This document shows, piece after piece, positions 51,550 to 59,827 of a stretch of DNA of 64,000 nucleotides. The stretch is from Streptomyces sp. NBC_00250 (GTDB lineage Bacteria > Actinomycetota > Actinomycetes > Streptomycetales > Streptomycetaceae). The position numbers were made by a program, and so were the translations under genes. A model generated the notes under the pieces. That model ran no database searches. It had not been told where the DNA came from and worked only from the letters and a program-made list of their open reading frames with translations. The first letter of the stretch is position 1, and each line of letters begins with the position of its first letter. The DNA lies in contig NZ_CP108089.1 in NCBI RefSeq assembly GCF_036192275.1, positions 47,823-111,822 on the forward strand, in the 5' to 3' direction.

Positions 51550-51601
51550 GATGACAGCACCCGCCCCGGCTTGCGAGCGAGCCGGGGCAGGTGCTGTCAT
51601 C
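51550..51601 (+). terminator. Long imperfect hairpin directly ahead of the sigma factor gene
   Basis: GATGACAGCAC (51550-51560) pairs with GTGCTGTCATC (51591-51601), and CCCCGGCT (51564-51571) with AGCCGGGG (51580-51587): a roughly 22-bp stem with one internal mismatch and an 8-nt loop. It could terminate or attenuate the DGPF transcript. It overlaps the first possible ATG (51551), which argues for a later start. Confidence 0.65.
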
Positions 51602-53587
51602 GTGCCTGTGCTCGATGCCCATCGCACCATTGACGCGGTCTGGAAACTCGAATCGGCCAAGATCATCGCCGGGCTCACCCGGATGGTGCGCGACGTCGGA
51701 CTCGCCGAGGAACTGGCCCAGGACGCGCTCGTCGCCGCGCTCGAACAGTGGCCCGGCTCCGGCATCCCGGACAACCCCGCGGCATGGCTGATGACCACCG
51801 CCAAAAGACGCGCCGTCGACCACATCCGGCGCTCCGAGCGCCTGACGCGCAAACAGCAGCAGCTCGCCCACGAGCTCGAACAGCAGCAGGACACCGAGGA
51901 GCGGGAGACCCCCGAACAGGACGACGTCCTGCGACTGATGCTCCTCTCCTGCCACCCGGTCCTACCGACCGAGGCCCGCGCCGCACTGACACTCCGACTG
52001 CTCGGCGGACTGACCGCCGAGGAGATCGCGCGGGCCTTCCTCGTCACCGGGACGGTGATCACCCAACGCATCGCCGCGGCCAAGCGGACGCTGGCCGAGC
52101 AACGCGTACCGTTCGACCTGCCGGACGAAGCGGAGCTGGCCGAACGCCTCTCGTCCGTCCTCGAGGTCATCTACCTGATCTTCAACGAGGGGTACTCGGC
52201 GACCTCCGGCGACGACCTGATGAGGCCCGGCCTCTGCCTCGAAGCACTACGACTGGGCCGCCTGCTGGCCGAGTCGGCACCCCAGGAAGCCGAAGTGCAC
52301 GCGCTCGTCGCTCTGATGGAGATCCAGGCCTCGCGCTCGGCCGCACGCACCGGCCCGTCCGGCGAGCCCGTCCAACTGCACGAACAGAACCGGGGACGCT
52401 GGGACCAACTCCTCATCCGCCGCGGCTTCACCGCGATGCTGCGCGCCCGAGAAGCCGGTGGAACACCCGGCCCGTACCTGCTGCAGGCGGCGATCGCCGT
52501 GACCCACGCCCAGGCGCGTACCGCCGAGGACACCGACTGGGCGCGGATCGCCGACCTGTACGGGGCGCTGGCGCGGCTGCTGCCGACACCGATCGTCCAG
52601 CTCAACCGGGCGGTCGCACTCGGAATGGCGCACGGACCACAGGCGGGCCTCGACCTGGTCGACTCCCTGACCACCGACCCCGCGCTGCGCGACTACCACC
52701 TCCTGCCCAGCGTCAGAGGAGATCTGCTCCTCCGCCTGGACCGGCGCCAGGAAGCGCGGCTGGAGTTCCTCCGGGCCGTGGCACTCACCGGGAACGCCTC
52801 CGAACGCGCCTTCCTGCGTCGGCGCGCGGAGCAGATCACCGTCACCGGACCCTCCCTCCCGACCCTCGGACAGGCCGCGCACGACTTCCTGAGCCGCGAC
52901 GCCCTGAACGCCGCGACCGTCCACTCGTACGGACAGACCCTCCGGCGCCTGTGCCGCGCCCTCGGCGAACACACCCCTCTGGCCGCCCTGACGGCCGACC
53001 AGGTGGCGCAGACGTTCGCGACGGCCTGGGGAGGCACCGAGGCCAGCACCTGGAACCGCCACCGCTCGGCCGTCCGCTCCTTCAGCACCTGGACGTCGGC
53101 GAACGACCTCGCGGCACAGCTGGACCGCCGCACCGAGACCCGCCCCCGCGCCCGGGCACTGACAGCGGAACAACTCGACGAGCTGTGGAGCCACCCGGAC
53201 CTGCCCTTGCGCGAACGGACGCTGTGGCGCCTCCTCCACGAGTCCGCGGCCGGAGTGAAGGCCGTCCTGTCCCTCGACATCGAGAACCTGGACCTGGACG
53301 ACCGCCGGGCCCGCACGAGCCGCGGCTGGGTGAACTGGCGCGCCGGAACCGCCCGTCTCCTGCCCCGGCTGCTGGCCGACCGGACCCGCGGCCCGGTCTT
53401 CCTCTCCGACCGACGCCCCGGCCCTGCCCGGACGCCCGAGCCCGCGGATCTCTGCCCGGACACAGGCCGCAGGCGCCTGTCCTACGAGCGGGCCGAGTAC
53501 CTGTTCAAGGAGCGGACGAAATCCCTCGACCCGACACACCACGGCTACACCCTCCGCCGGCTCAAGCCCCCACCGGAACCGCACTGA
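51602..53587 (+). CDS. ECF42-type sigma factor fused to a degenerate tyrosine-recombinase-like domain
   Basis: An uninterrupted frame of about 661 residues. I chose GTG 51602 because ATG 51551 falls in a hairpin; homologous N-termini resemble HRTIDAVWKLESAKIIAGLT. Sigma region 2 (GLAEELAQDALVAALEQWPG) and region 4 (LLGGLTAEEIARAFLVTGTV) are followed by the long TPR-like tail of ECF42 factors to about residue 410. Residues 415-661 instead resemble a phage integrase: SAM-like AATVHSYGQTLRRLCRALGE and NRHRSAVRSFSTW, then catalytic-core-like LLHESAAGVKAVLSLDIENL, GPVFLSDRRPGPA and YERAEYLFKERT. The catalytic Arg after ESAA is missing, and the final HxxR-Tyr part is absent (ends YTLRRLKPPPEPH). 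So a sigma factor plus a non-catalytic recombinase module, unusual and possibly a DNA-binding or regulatory extension. Confidence 0.88.
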   Translation: MPVLDAHRTIDAVWKLESAKIIAGLTRMVRDVGLAEELAQDALVAALEQWPGSGIPDNPAAWLMTTAKRRAVDHIRRSERLTRKQQQLAHELEQQQDTEERETPEQDDVLRLMLLSCHPVLPTEARAALTLRLLGGLTAEEIARAFLVTGTVITQRIAAAKRTLAEQRVPFDLPDEAELAERLSSVLEVIYLIFNEGYSATSGDDLMRPGLCLEALRLGRLLAESAPQEAEVHALVALMEIQASRSAARTGPSGEPVQLHEQNRGRWDQLLIRRGFTAMLRAREAGGTPGPYLLQAAIAVTHAQARTAEDTDWARIADLYGALARLLPTPIVQLNRAVALGMAHGPQAGLDLVDSLTTDPALRDYHLLPSVRGDLLLRLDRRQEARLEFLRAVALTGNASERAFLRRRAEQITVTGPSLPTLGQAAHDFLSRDALNAATVHSYGQTLRRLCRALGEHTPLAALTADQVAQTFATAWGGTEASTWNRHRSAVRSFSTWTSANDLAAQLDRRTETRPRARALTAEQLDELWSHPDLPLRERTLWRLLHESAAGVKAVLSLDIENLDLDDRRARTSRGWVNWRAGTARLLPRLLADRTRGPVFLSDRRPGPARTPEPADLCPDTGRRRLSYERAEYLFKERTKSLDPTHHGYTLRRLKPPPEPH

Positions 53588-53628
53588 ACCGGCTCTGCGC
53601 GACCTCGTACTCCGTTAGCGTCGAACCC

Positions 53629-54153
53629 ATGATCGTATGGCTCAACGGCACCCACGGCGCGGGCAAGACGACGACCAGCGCACTCGTACAGCAGCTGATC
53701 CCGGACTCACGGGTGCTCGACGCCGAGAAGGTCGGCGAGACCCTCATGGACATCACCCCGGGGCTGCCGAGAACGGACAACTTCCAGCACTGGCCGCCGT
53801 GGCGCCCCCTCGTGGTCGAGACCGCCCGCCGCGTACTCGACTACACCGGCGGCACTCTGGTGATGCCCATGACGGTCCTGGTCGAGCGGTACTGGCGCGA
53901 GATCAGCGAGGGCCTCGCCCACCACACGATCCCGGTACGCCACTTCGTCCTCCACGCCGACCGGAAAACCCTCCGCGAGCGCATCGCGAACGACACCGTG
54001 GTCGGCCCCGACTCCCCGTTCCGCCTCACCTACCTGGAGCCCTACGCCGAGGCGGCGCGCACATGGCTGCACCGCGAGGCCGAGGTCGTCGACACCACGC
54101 ACCTCACACCCGCGCAGACCGCCCGGCGGATCGCCGAGGCGGTCAAGGGCTGA
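53629..54153 (+). CDS. P-loop NTPase, TmrB/adenylate-kinase-like
   Basis: 174 residues from ATG 53629. The N-terminus MIVWLNGTHGAGKTTTSALV is a Walker A loop, followed by DSRVLDAEKVGETLMDI and a nucleoside-kinase-like lid region (FVLHADRKTLRERIANDTVV). The closest family I recognise is TmrB-like ATP-binding proteins (tunicamycin resistance) and related uncharacterised AAA/kinase proteins. It probably phosphorylates or binds a small molecule in the cytoplasm; the substrate is unknown. The gene starts 41 bp after the sigma-factor fusion, with a weak ribosome site, and converges with the hydrolase. Confidence 0.85.
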   Translation: MIVWLNGTHGAGKTTTSALVQQLIPDSRVLDAEKVGETLMDITPGLPRTDNFQHWPPWRPLVVETARRVLDYTGGTLVMPMTVLVERYWREISEGLAHHTIPVRHFVLHADRKTLRERIANDTVVGPDSPFRLTYLEPYAEAARTWLHREAEVVDTTHLTPAQTARRIAEAVKG

Positions 54154-54237
54154 TGGACCGAGCCCCACGCGCAGGATGTCGTTGCAGCGGGCGTCATCTG
54201 CGGTGCGGAGGCCGAGATCACCGTCTTCGGACACCGC

Positions 54238-54264
54238 GGGCCCCTGCCGACCCGGCAGGGGCCC
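54238..54264. terminator. Hairpin between convergent NTPase and hydrolase genes
   Basis: GGGCCCCTGCCG and CGGCAGGGGCCC form a perfect 12-bp stem around a 3-nt loop, between 54153 and 54278. Confidence 0.8.
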
Positions 54265-54277
54265 TGACGGCCCGGCG

Positions 54278-55000
54278 TTACCTCAGGTGCCGGTCGTAGA
54301 ACCGGTTCCCGTCCTCCACCTCGAACCAAGGGGTGCCGACGTGCCCGCCCAGATTGGCGTGCAGCGTCTTCTCCTTGCTGCCGAAGGCGTCGAACAGGTC
54401 CAGAGCCCGCTGCCGGGGGTTCCCTTCGTCGTCCCACTGCAGAAGGAACAGCAGCGGAACGGTGACCTGCCGCGCCTCCTCGCGCTGGGCGAGGGGAACG
54501 TACCCCCCGGCGAAGAGCCCGGCGGCCGCGATACGCGGCTCGGCCACCGCCAGCCGAATGCCGACGGCCGCCCACCCCGAATACCCGACGGGACCGCCGA
54601 TCTCGGGCAGCGCAAGGAGGCCGTCCAGGGTGGTCCGCCATTCCGGGACCGCCTTTTCGACCAGCGGGCCGATGAAGGACTCGAAGATCTCGTCGACCGG
54701 CTCACCGGCCTGCATCGCCCGCCAGAGGTCGGCGCGGGCCTGCTCGTCGGCGGCGGAACGGGGCCGGTCACCGCACCCGGGAGCGTCGATCGAGGCCACC
54801 GCGTAGCCGCAAGCCGCAGAATGCCGGGCCCGGGCCACCAACCGGGATGCCGCCCTGGGCAGGCCGTTGTTGTGGGCCATCAGGATCAGCGGGGCCGGTG
54901 CGGCGGATTCAGGCGTCCACAGGGTGCCGGGAATCTCGCCGAGGGTGAATTCGCGCTCAAGGACGCCGTCGTCGAGACGCTGTTCGGAAATGAACTGCAT
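54278..55000 (-). CDS. Alpha/beta hydrolase, dienelactone-hydrolase-like
   Basis: 240 residues from ATG 55000. The fold is supported by PLILMAHNNGLPRAASRLVA (oxyanion strand), GYAVASIDAPGCGDRP, PVGYSGWAAVGIRLAV (nucleophile elbow with Ser), LLFLLQWDDEG (acid) and LHANLGGHVGTPWFE (His). The elbow reads G-Y-S-G-W rather than the strict GxSxG. It probably hydrolyses an ester or lactone in the cytoplasm; no signal peptide is present. It stands alone, with an operator-like palindrome at 55083-55099 upstream. Substrate unknown. Confidence 0.85.
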   Translation of the reverse strand: MQFISEQRLDDGVLEREFTLGEIPGTLWTPESAAPAPLILMAHNNGLPRAASRLVARARHSAACGYAVASIDAPGCGDRPRSAADEQARADLWRAMQAGEPVDEIFESFIGPLVEKAVPEWRTTLDGLLALPEIGGPVGYSGWAAVGIRLAVAEPRIAAAGLFAGGYVPLAQREEARQVTVPLLFLLQWDDEGNPRQRALDLFDAFGSKEKTLHANLGGHVGTPWFEVEDGNRFYDRHLR

Positions 55001-55082
55001 GGTCGTGCCTTTCGGGAGGGCTCAGAGACGGCGCTCCCGGACGACCTATCGCCCGACCGTGACCCCGGAGGAGAGCACCCAT

Positions 55083-55099
55083 GTGAATACTGTGTTCAC
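55083..55099. promoter_or_regulatory. Operator-like palindrome upstream of the hydrolase
   Basis: GTGAATACTGTGTTCAC is a 17-bp palindrome with 7 of 8 base pairs matched about a central T, 83 bp from the hydrolase start. It is typical of TetR/MarR/GntR-size sites. No regulator gene is adjacent. Confidence 0.45.
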
Positions 55100-55203
55100 G
55101 GGTACCACCTCCTCGTTCGATCGCACGGCCTCGGAAAAAATAGCAGTGCCCGCAGCGGTCCACCAACGGGTTTTACGCCCCCTCCGGGACGCACCACGCG
55201 GTT

Positions 55204-55845
55204 CTACCAACTCGCCGGTACGGCCGCCGCGGGCAGATCGAGAACGCGCGCGAGGGCGGCAACGACGGGGACGGAGTGGTCGGCCAGGTGCCTGGAGCTC
55301 CAGTCGGATGCCAGCGCGAGGAAGTCGGCCAGGTCGCGCTCGACCCCTCCCAAGAGCCGGCGAAGCGCGGTGGCCGACAACTCGATCAACGGGCTGTCAC
55401 TCTGCTCGATGTCGACGATCAGACGGACGGTGTCACCGAAGCGCTCGGCCACCGGGTCAGGGGCATGGCCGAAGGAGACCGGCCCGCTGCCGCTGACGAC
55501 CGTGTGCCAGTCACGCCACTCCTCCAGCCCGTTGCAGCATCCGGGAAGGAACGTGATGCCTGCGGAGCTGTCCGTGACTCTCAGGCCACCGGCCGCGAAA
55601 AGGCTGTCGAAGGTGAGCAGTCCGTGCAGGAACGACCCGAGCGGGTCAGCGGGCCGGGGCGGGCGGTCGTCCCCCGCGTTCGGATCGGGGTCGATGTCGT
55701 TGCATGCGGCGATGCTCATCACCGCTGTCCCGACCTCGGCAGCGGTGAGCTCACCGCTGAGTGCCATGTACGAGAACGGCTCCCCGTCGGCAACGGGCCA
55801 GAAGGGGAAGCCCTCGGGACGGCGTATCTCCACGACGGGTTGCAT
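55204..55845 (-). CDS. Hypothetical protein, 213 residues
   Basis: Start taken at ATG 55845; a GTG three codons earlier is possible and the ribosome site is weak. The sequence starts MQPVVEIRRPEGFPFWPVAD and has LHGLLTFDSLFAAGGLRVTD, a Cys-Cys pair (LPGCCNGLEEWRDWH) and an acidic central patch. No membrane spans, signal peptide or nucleotide-binding motif were seen, and I do not recognise the family. It looks like a soluble immunity- or SUKH-like small domain protein only in general composition, which is not enough to assign it. Third-position GC is typical of a real gene. Confidence 0.7.
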   Translation of the reverse strand: MQPVVEIRRPEGFPFWPVADGEPFSYMALSGELTAAEVGTAVMSIAACNDIDPDPNAGDDRPPRPADPLGSFLHGLLTFDSLFAAGGLRVTDSSAGITFLPGCCNGLEEWRDWHTVVSGSGPVSFGHAPDPVAERFGDTVRLIVDIEQSDSPLIELSATALRRLLGGVERDLADFLALASDWSSRHLADHSVPVVAALARVLDLPAAAVPASW

Positions 55846-55971
55846 CACGATCACCCGGCAGAGTGTCGCCCATCCCCTCCCGTACGCGCCTCCCGATTGC
55901 CCGGGGCCGGGCGCAGACGGGGCCCTTCGGCCGGAGGCGTGGCGGAGGTGTCAGGTGGTGCTGCCCGGGGG

Positions 55972-56349
55972 TCAGCTGGCCGTGGGCCAGCTCCGCAGCA
56001 AGCCGGCGATTCTCCCGGCACTGCAGGCGGGGTCGAGGAGCAGGTCCTTCAGGGCGACGGCGTCCTCGCGGGCGGGCTTGACGGAGATTCCGGCGGCTTC
56101 GAGGTACATGACGCCGGTCGCCGCGGCGACGGCAAGGTTGGAGCGCTCCAGCCAGCGGCACCGTCCCAGGGTGTGTATCAGGGCGGCGGCTTTGGCGTAG
56201 GGGCCGTCGTAGACGGGCTGCTCGAACAGCTCAGCCCTGTGACGGGCGACGGCCGCGACCGGGACGCCGTAGTCGTCGGGGGCCGGGTCATCGGCTCCGG
56301 CCGCCTCGGCGACCTGCAGGATCCAGGGAACGTCGATGTTCAGTTCCAT
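55972..56349 (-). CDS. Doc/Fic-like toxin component, catalytic motif degenerate
   Basis: 125 residues starting MELNIDVPWILQVAEAAGAD. The pattern VAAVARHRAELFEQPVYDGPYAKAAALIHTL then NLAVAAATGVMYLEAAGISV aligns with death-on-curing family toxins (first helices and the helix after the active loop). The canonical HxFxDGNKR loop is replaced by RCRWLERSN, so AMP or phosphate transfer of the usual kind is doubtful. It overlaps the antitoxin stop by one base (TGATG), and the pair is preceded by a palindromic operator. Such arrangements are stability modules on plasmids and chromosome ends; this one may be inactive or have a diverged activity. Confidence 0.75.
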   Translation of the reverse strand: MELNIDVPWILQVAEAAGADDPAPDDYGVPVAAVARHRAELFEQPVYDGPYAKAAALIHTLGRCRWLERSNLAVAAATGVMYLEAAGISVKPAREDAVALKDLLLDPACSAGRIAGLLRSWPTAS

Positions 56350-56588
56350 CAGGCAGCGCGCGCTCCCCGACGAGTCTGCTGGGAGTGCTCGGCCTCGTCG
56401 AAGACCGCCTGGTGCTCGGCCAGGAAACGGGCGGCCGCGTCCACCGCTCGGGCGCGCAGGCCGCTGGCATCGTCCTGAACCAGCCGGGCCAGGTAGTCCC
56501 CGACGCTCAGCCCCAGGTCGGCGGCGCGCTTCCTCGCGAGTTCCGCGACGTCCTCATCCACACGCGCACCCAGCTGTGTCTTCGCCAT
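56349..56588 (-). CDS. Antitoxin of the Doc-like pair (ribbon-helix-helix type)
   Basis: 79 residues from ATG 56588. MAKTQLGARVDEDVAELARK followed by RAADLGLSVGDYLARLV is the beta-strand, helix, helix arrangement of a MetJ/Arc-type DNA-binding domain. The C-terminal helical tail would wrap the toxin. It is the first gene of the module and should repress its own promoter through the palindrome at 56597-56612, only 8 bp upstream of the start. Confidence 0.82.
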   Translation of the reverse strand: MAKTQLGARVDEDVAELARKRAADLGLSVGDYLARLVQDDASGLRARAVDAAARFLAEHQAVFDEAEHSQQTRRGARAA

Positions 56589-56596
56589 AGCAGGAT

Positions 56597-56612
56597 GGTA
56601 ACACCTGTTACC
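56597..56612. promoter_or_regulatory. Perfect palindrome, toxin-antitoxin operator
   Basis: GGTAACA-CC-TGTTACC, immediately upstream of the antitoxin start; the expected position for autorepression by the ribbon-helix-helix protein. Confidence 0.75.
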
Positions 56613-57099
56613 GCTCTGGCCCATGCTCCGAGCCCACCCTGGATGCCGCCCCGGACGTGGACATCGCTCCGGTACACGGCCGGCGCCACTGGCAAGACCT
56701 GGGCGGCGGGCCACTTGGCGGACTGGTGTGCGAGTGATGGTCTGGTCGTGCGAAGAAAGGTGCAGAACGTCTGTTACCTACCCTGATCACGTATTTGGCG
56801 CAATGCGGCGGTAGGTGCTGCCAGTAGTGCGGCAGAGTATGTAAGGGCTTGTGGTTGATCGCTCAAGGGATGGGTGTAGCGGTCAGTGAATGTCAGGGTC
56901 GCGTCTGCGGCATATGCGTGCCCCACGCAGGCGACAGTTACGGAAATGTCCGCACTTGGCAACGGACCCCGTCGGGGATTCCGGCGCGGTCGACGGGACG
57001 GCAGAGTTCGGGTCCTCGGCCAGTACCGGACCGGGACCCGCACCGCTCTCACCAGCAGTAATCGGCTGGTGGAGCACCGTTTTTGAGGAGACATCACCC
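56613..57099. other. Gene-free spacer of lower GC content
   Basis: No frame here has convincing coding features. The stretch 56720-56960 is visibly less GC-rich than its surroundings. I see no tRNA, riboswitch core or insertion-sequence end. The last part must hold the promoter of the secreted protein at 57100. Confidence 0.5.
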
Positions 57100-57567
57100 A
57101 TGTCTGCTTCTTCGACCGCCCGTCGTATCGCCGCGACCGTCCTCGCGGCCGGCGCCATGGTGTCCGTCGCCGCCCTGCCGGCCTCCGCCCATGACGGCGA
57201 CCGTCACCGGACGCCGAAGGTGGAGATCAGCCGTGTCCAGGCCGACAGCCCCGGACGTGACAACCGCAGTGTGCGGTCGCTGAACGCCGAGTGGGTCGAG
57301 ATCACCAACAACTCCCGCCACGCGATCAACCTCGACGGCTGGACCCTGAAGGACGAGGACGGCCACCGCTACAAGTTCGACGACTTCCGTCTCGCCGGCC
57401 GCTCCACGGTCCGCGTCCACACGGGTGAGGGCCGCGACACCCGCACGGACCTGTTCCAGGACCGCCGCAACTACGTGTGGGACAACCACTCCGACACCGC
57501 GATCCTCCGCGACGACCGCGGCCGCACCGTAGACACCGAGTCCTGGGGCCACCGCCACCACCGCTGA
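57100..57567 (+). CDS. Secreted lamin-tail-domain (LTD) protein
   Basis: 155 residues from ATG 57100 with a GAGGAG site 9 bp upstream. Signal peptide: MSASSTARRIAATVLAAGAM ... LPASAHDGD, with signal peptidase cleavage likely after ASA (about residue 30). The mature part is a lamin-tail-like beta sandwich: SLNAEWVEITNNSRHAINLD, GWTLKDEDGHRYKFDDF, STVRVHTGEGRDTRTDLFQD and NYVWDNHSDTAILRDDRG. LTD proteins are common small exported proteins of Streptomyces of unknown function; the domain is often appended to nucleases or surface proteins. It stands alone, with a terminator hairpin downstream. Confidence 0.9.
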   Translation: MSASSTARRIAATVLAAGAMVSVAALPASAHDGDRHRTPKVEISRVQADSPGRDNRSVRSLNAEWVEITNNSRHAINLDGWTLKDEDGHRYKFDDFRLAGRSTVRVHTGEGRDTRTDLFQDRRNYVWDNHSDTAILRDDRGRTVDTESWGHRHHR

Positions 57568-57577
57568 CCCTCCCGTT

Positions 57578-57621
57578 GCTGCCCCGTCTCCCGCCAAGTC
57601 CACAGCGGAAGGCGGGGCAGC
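57578..57621 (+). terminator. Hairpin after the LTD gene
   Basis: GCTGCCCCG (57578-57586) pairs with CGGGGCAGC (57613-57621), 10 bp after the stop. The loop is long but contains further complementary bases. Confidence 0.6.
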
Positions 57622-57815
57622 GGCATGTCTGGATCTGCGTGAACCATCGATCTCGATTCGCGATGGACCCGAGTGGGCGCGACGGTGCGGGTCCTCCCTC
57701 CTGCGGAAAGGGTTCACGCTCTCCGGATCACCGAACCACGCAGGAGGAACTCGATGGCAGCATCGTCCGCGGATATGCGAGCCTCCTGCTCCCGGATACC
57801 GATCGAGAGACTGTG

Positions 57816-58325
57816 ATGACCTACGACGACGCCCTCGAACAGCTCAGCCACATCGCACGCGAGAGGGCGTTCGGCAGGCACGTCGGGTCTCACCGGCTCA
57901 TCGAGGCAGGGCTGAACGCGCTGATGGCCGGGGTCGAGAGCCCTTCCCTGGCCATGCTGGCCGGCCTCCTCCGAAGCGAAGAGCCCGAAGCTCCCGCACT
58001 CTTCGACCAGGTGCTGGAGGAGTTGGGACTGCTCTTCCACCCGCCTGCCGACCCTCGGGCTGCGAAGTGGGAGCTGGCCTACTGGGTCGCCGGTCAGATC
58101 GCCGGCGGATCCCTGGATCCCGCCACCGGCACCCACCTCATCTGGGCAGACGTCGCCTATGACCTCGGCTACCCCGAAGCGCTGAAACCGCTCGTCCGTT
58201 GCGCGCACAACCTGGACGGCTGGGAGGAGAGCTGGGGAGTCTCCATCGAGGAACTCCAGGGGGAAGCGGTCGAGGCAGCGAAGCAGTTCCTGAGCAAGCG
58301 GCCGGCAGCGGAGTCGCGGCAGTGA
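57816..58325 (+). CDS. Hypothetical helical protein, 169 residues
   Basis: ATG 57816 after GAGAGA. The protein starts MTYDDALEQLSHIARERAFG and is almost entirely helical and acidic. It contains LIEAGLNALMAGVESPSLAM, GLLRSEEPEAPALFDQVLEE, then AAKWELAYWVAGQIAGGSLD and a C-terminal VEAAKQFLSKRPAAESRQ. It resembles uncharacterised actinobacterial proteins in layout but I cannot name the family. The C-terminal half suggests a small alpha-helical repeat. No neighbours suggest a role. Confidence 0.75.
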   Translation: MTYDDALEQLSHIARERAFGRHVGSHRLIEAGLNALMAGVESPSLAMLAGLLRSEEPEAPALFDQVLEELGLLFHPPADPRAAKWELAYWVAGQIAGGSLDPATGTHLIWADVAYDLGYPEALKPLVRCAHNLDGWEESWGVSIEELQGEAVEAAKQFLSKRPAAESRQ

Positions 58326-58397
58326 CCACGGGTTCATTCACACCACCGGGATGGGCCACCAGCCACCAGGCCCCGCCACCTCAACCTCTCACCCGGC

Positions 58398-59294
58398 TTA
58401 GAAGAGGTCCCGGTACTGCTGGAAGCCGTGACCGATCTTGACGCGAGTCTTGAACGGGGCGGAAGCCACGCGGGTGCCCTTGTAGAGCCACAGGCCGCCC
58501 TGAGGATCGCGAGCGAGGAGGTCGCTTCGCCCGTCTGCGTCGACGTCGCCTGTGGCGATCAGCTTGTTGAACAGGTTCCAGCCGCTGCCGACCCGGCTGC
58601 GCGAAGCGAACGGCTTGCTCCCGTCACCCGTGCCCTTGTACAGCCAGAGGATGCCCTCCTTGTCACGGGCGACGATGTCCGGCTTGGTGTCGCCGGAGAG
58701 ATCGCCGACTCCGGTGATCTGCGAGTACGCGTTCCAGCCGCCGCCGACACGGACGCGCGGGGCCATCGTGCCGTCCGCCTTGAGCTGGAACCGCCACAGG
58801 ACGCCTTGCTTGTCACGGGCCAGCAGATCGGGGTGGGTGGTGCGGGCCAGAGTGCCGGGCGAGAGGACACTCGTGTACTGCTGCCATCCGGTGGCCACCT
58901 GCTTCAGGTGCCCACCGCGCCACTGGTTGACGACCCCGCTGGACATGACGTGGTACGCGCCGTCCTGGCTCCCGGTCAGGTCGGGGTCCACGGATACGGC
59001 GCGCGTCAGCCCCGGCCAGACATAGGCACCCGAGCGGGAGTCGAAGCCACCGGCCCCGTCGCGCATGTAGACGTACATCTGACCTGAGGGAAGGATCCCG
59101 CTCAGGAAGAAGCTCGGCGCGAGGGGCGTCGGTTGCACGGCCGTGGCTGCGCTCGGGACAGAGGACCGCGTCGCGGCGGACACGGCAGGGGTGCCCGCGA
59201 CGGCGGTGCCGGCGAAGGTCGACGCCAGGGCGACAGCCGTGGCCACGAAACCCAGGCTCGCGAGCCCACGCCGGTGCCGAGTGGAACGCTGCAA
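58398..59294 (-). CDS. Secreted FG-GAP/VCBS-repeat protein
   Basis: 298 residues from a TTG at 59294 that follows GGAG and places a normal signal peptide first (QRSTRHRRGLASLGFVATAV, cleavage near AGTAVA/GTPA); a TTG at 59381 is also in frame but would bury that signal. The mature part has four blade-like repeats of the FG-GAP/VCBS type, with calcium-binding loops such as GDLSGDTKPDIVARDKEGIL and GDVDADGRSDLLARDPQGGL, each followed by WLYKGTG. It forms an incomplete beta-propeller. Exported proteins of this family are frequent in Streptomyces and of unknown function. No catalytic domain is attached. Confidence 0.85.
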   Translation of the reverse strand: MQRSTRHRRGLASLGFVATAVALASTFAGTAVAGTPAVSAATRSSVPSAATAVQPTPLAPSFFLSGILPSGQMYVYMRDGAGGFDSRSGAYVWPGLTRAVSVDPDLTGSQDGAYHVMSSGVVNQWRGGHLKQVATGWQQYTSVLSPGTLARTTHPDLLARDKQGVLWRFQLKADGTMAPRVRVGGGWNAYSQITGVGDLSGDTKPDIVARDKEGILWLYKGTGDGSKPFASRSRVGSGWNLFNKLIATGDVDADGRSDLLARDPQGGLWLYKGTRVASAPFKTRVKIGHGFQQYRDLF

Positions 59295-59605
59295 AAGAAG
59301 CTCCAGAATCAAAAGGGAGGGAACGGCCGTTTTGTGGCGCCCCACGACAGTCGGCAGCAATCCGGAGCAAGCGCTCTGCAAGATGGCATGCCACCTCCGC
59401 GGCGCCCTGGACGGAAATCATAGAAGAGCTTTTGGAACGGATGTTCGGCGGCATCGACTCGGGGCGAACGCGGGTCGGCTCGGGCGGAGTGGCCCGACGT
59501 CGCCGGTACAGCCAGGTGCCGGCGCTGGTGGCGACCAGAAGCACGGCGAGCACAAACTGGCCCAAGGCCGTGCCGAGAAGCTGGGCGGGGCATCAACCGC
59601 GATGC

Positions 59606-59827
59606 TCACTCCGGAGGGACGGGTGTCCTCCGAGAGGTGTGGTTCCTCCACAGCTTCACGCCCCAGCGCCAGGCGCCGACGGCCAGGGCTACGAGGATTG
59701 CGGCGGCCACGTTGCCGACGACGTCGTGCACGAAGAAGGACGTCATGGCTTCGGTCTGCCGAGGCGTCAGGAAGGTTGTGGCGAGGATCTTCGGGGAGAC
59801 GTGGGTGGTTGCTTCGAATGGCGTCAT
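59606..59827 (-). CDS. Small single-span membrane protein, hypothetical
   Basis: 73 residues from ATG 59827. One hydrophobic helix (VGNVAAAILVALAVGAWRWG) is followed by a basic patch (KLWRNHTSRRTP), so the C-terminus should be cytoplasmic. The ribosome site is poor and I recognise no family. The 310-bp stretch between 59295 and 59605 could encode another short membrane segment on the same strand (QFVLAVLLVATSAGTWLYRR) but lacks a convincing start. Confidence 0.45.
   Translation of the reverse strand: MTPFEATTHVSPKILATTFLTPRQTEAMTSFFVHDVVGNVAAAILVALAVGAWRWGVKLWRNHTSRRTPVPPE

Noticed and set aside
47244..51560. A 1438-codon frame antisense to tap-tpg
   Set aside because: tap and tpg are recognisable families with ribosome sites; the antisense translation is low-complexity.
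56890..57099. Possible ydaO-type riboswitch upstream of the secreted LTD protein
   Set aside because: Such riboswitches often precede cell-wall protein genes in Streptomyces, but I could not find the conserved core motifs here.
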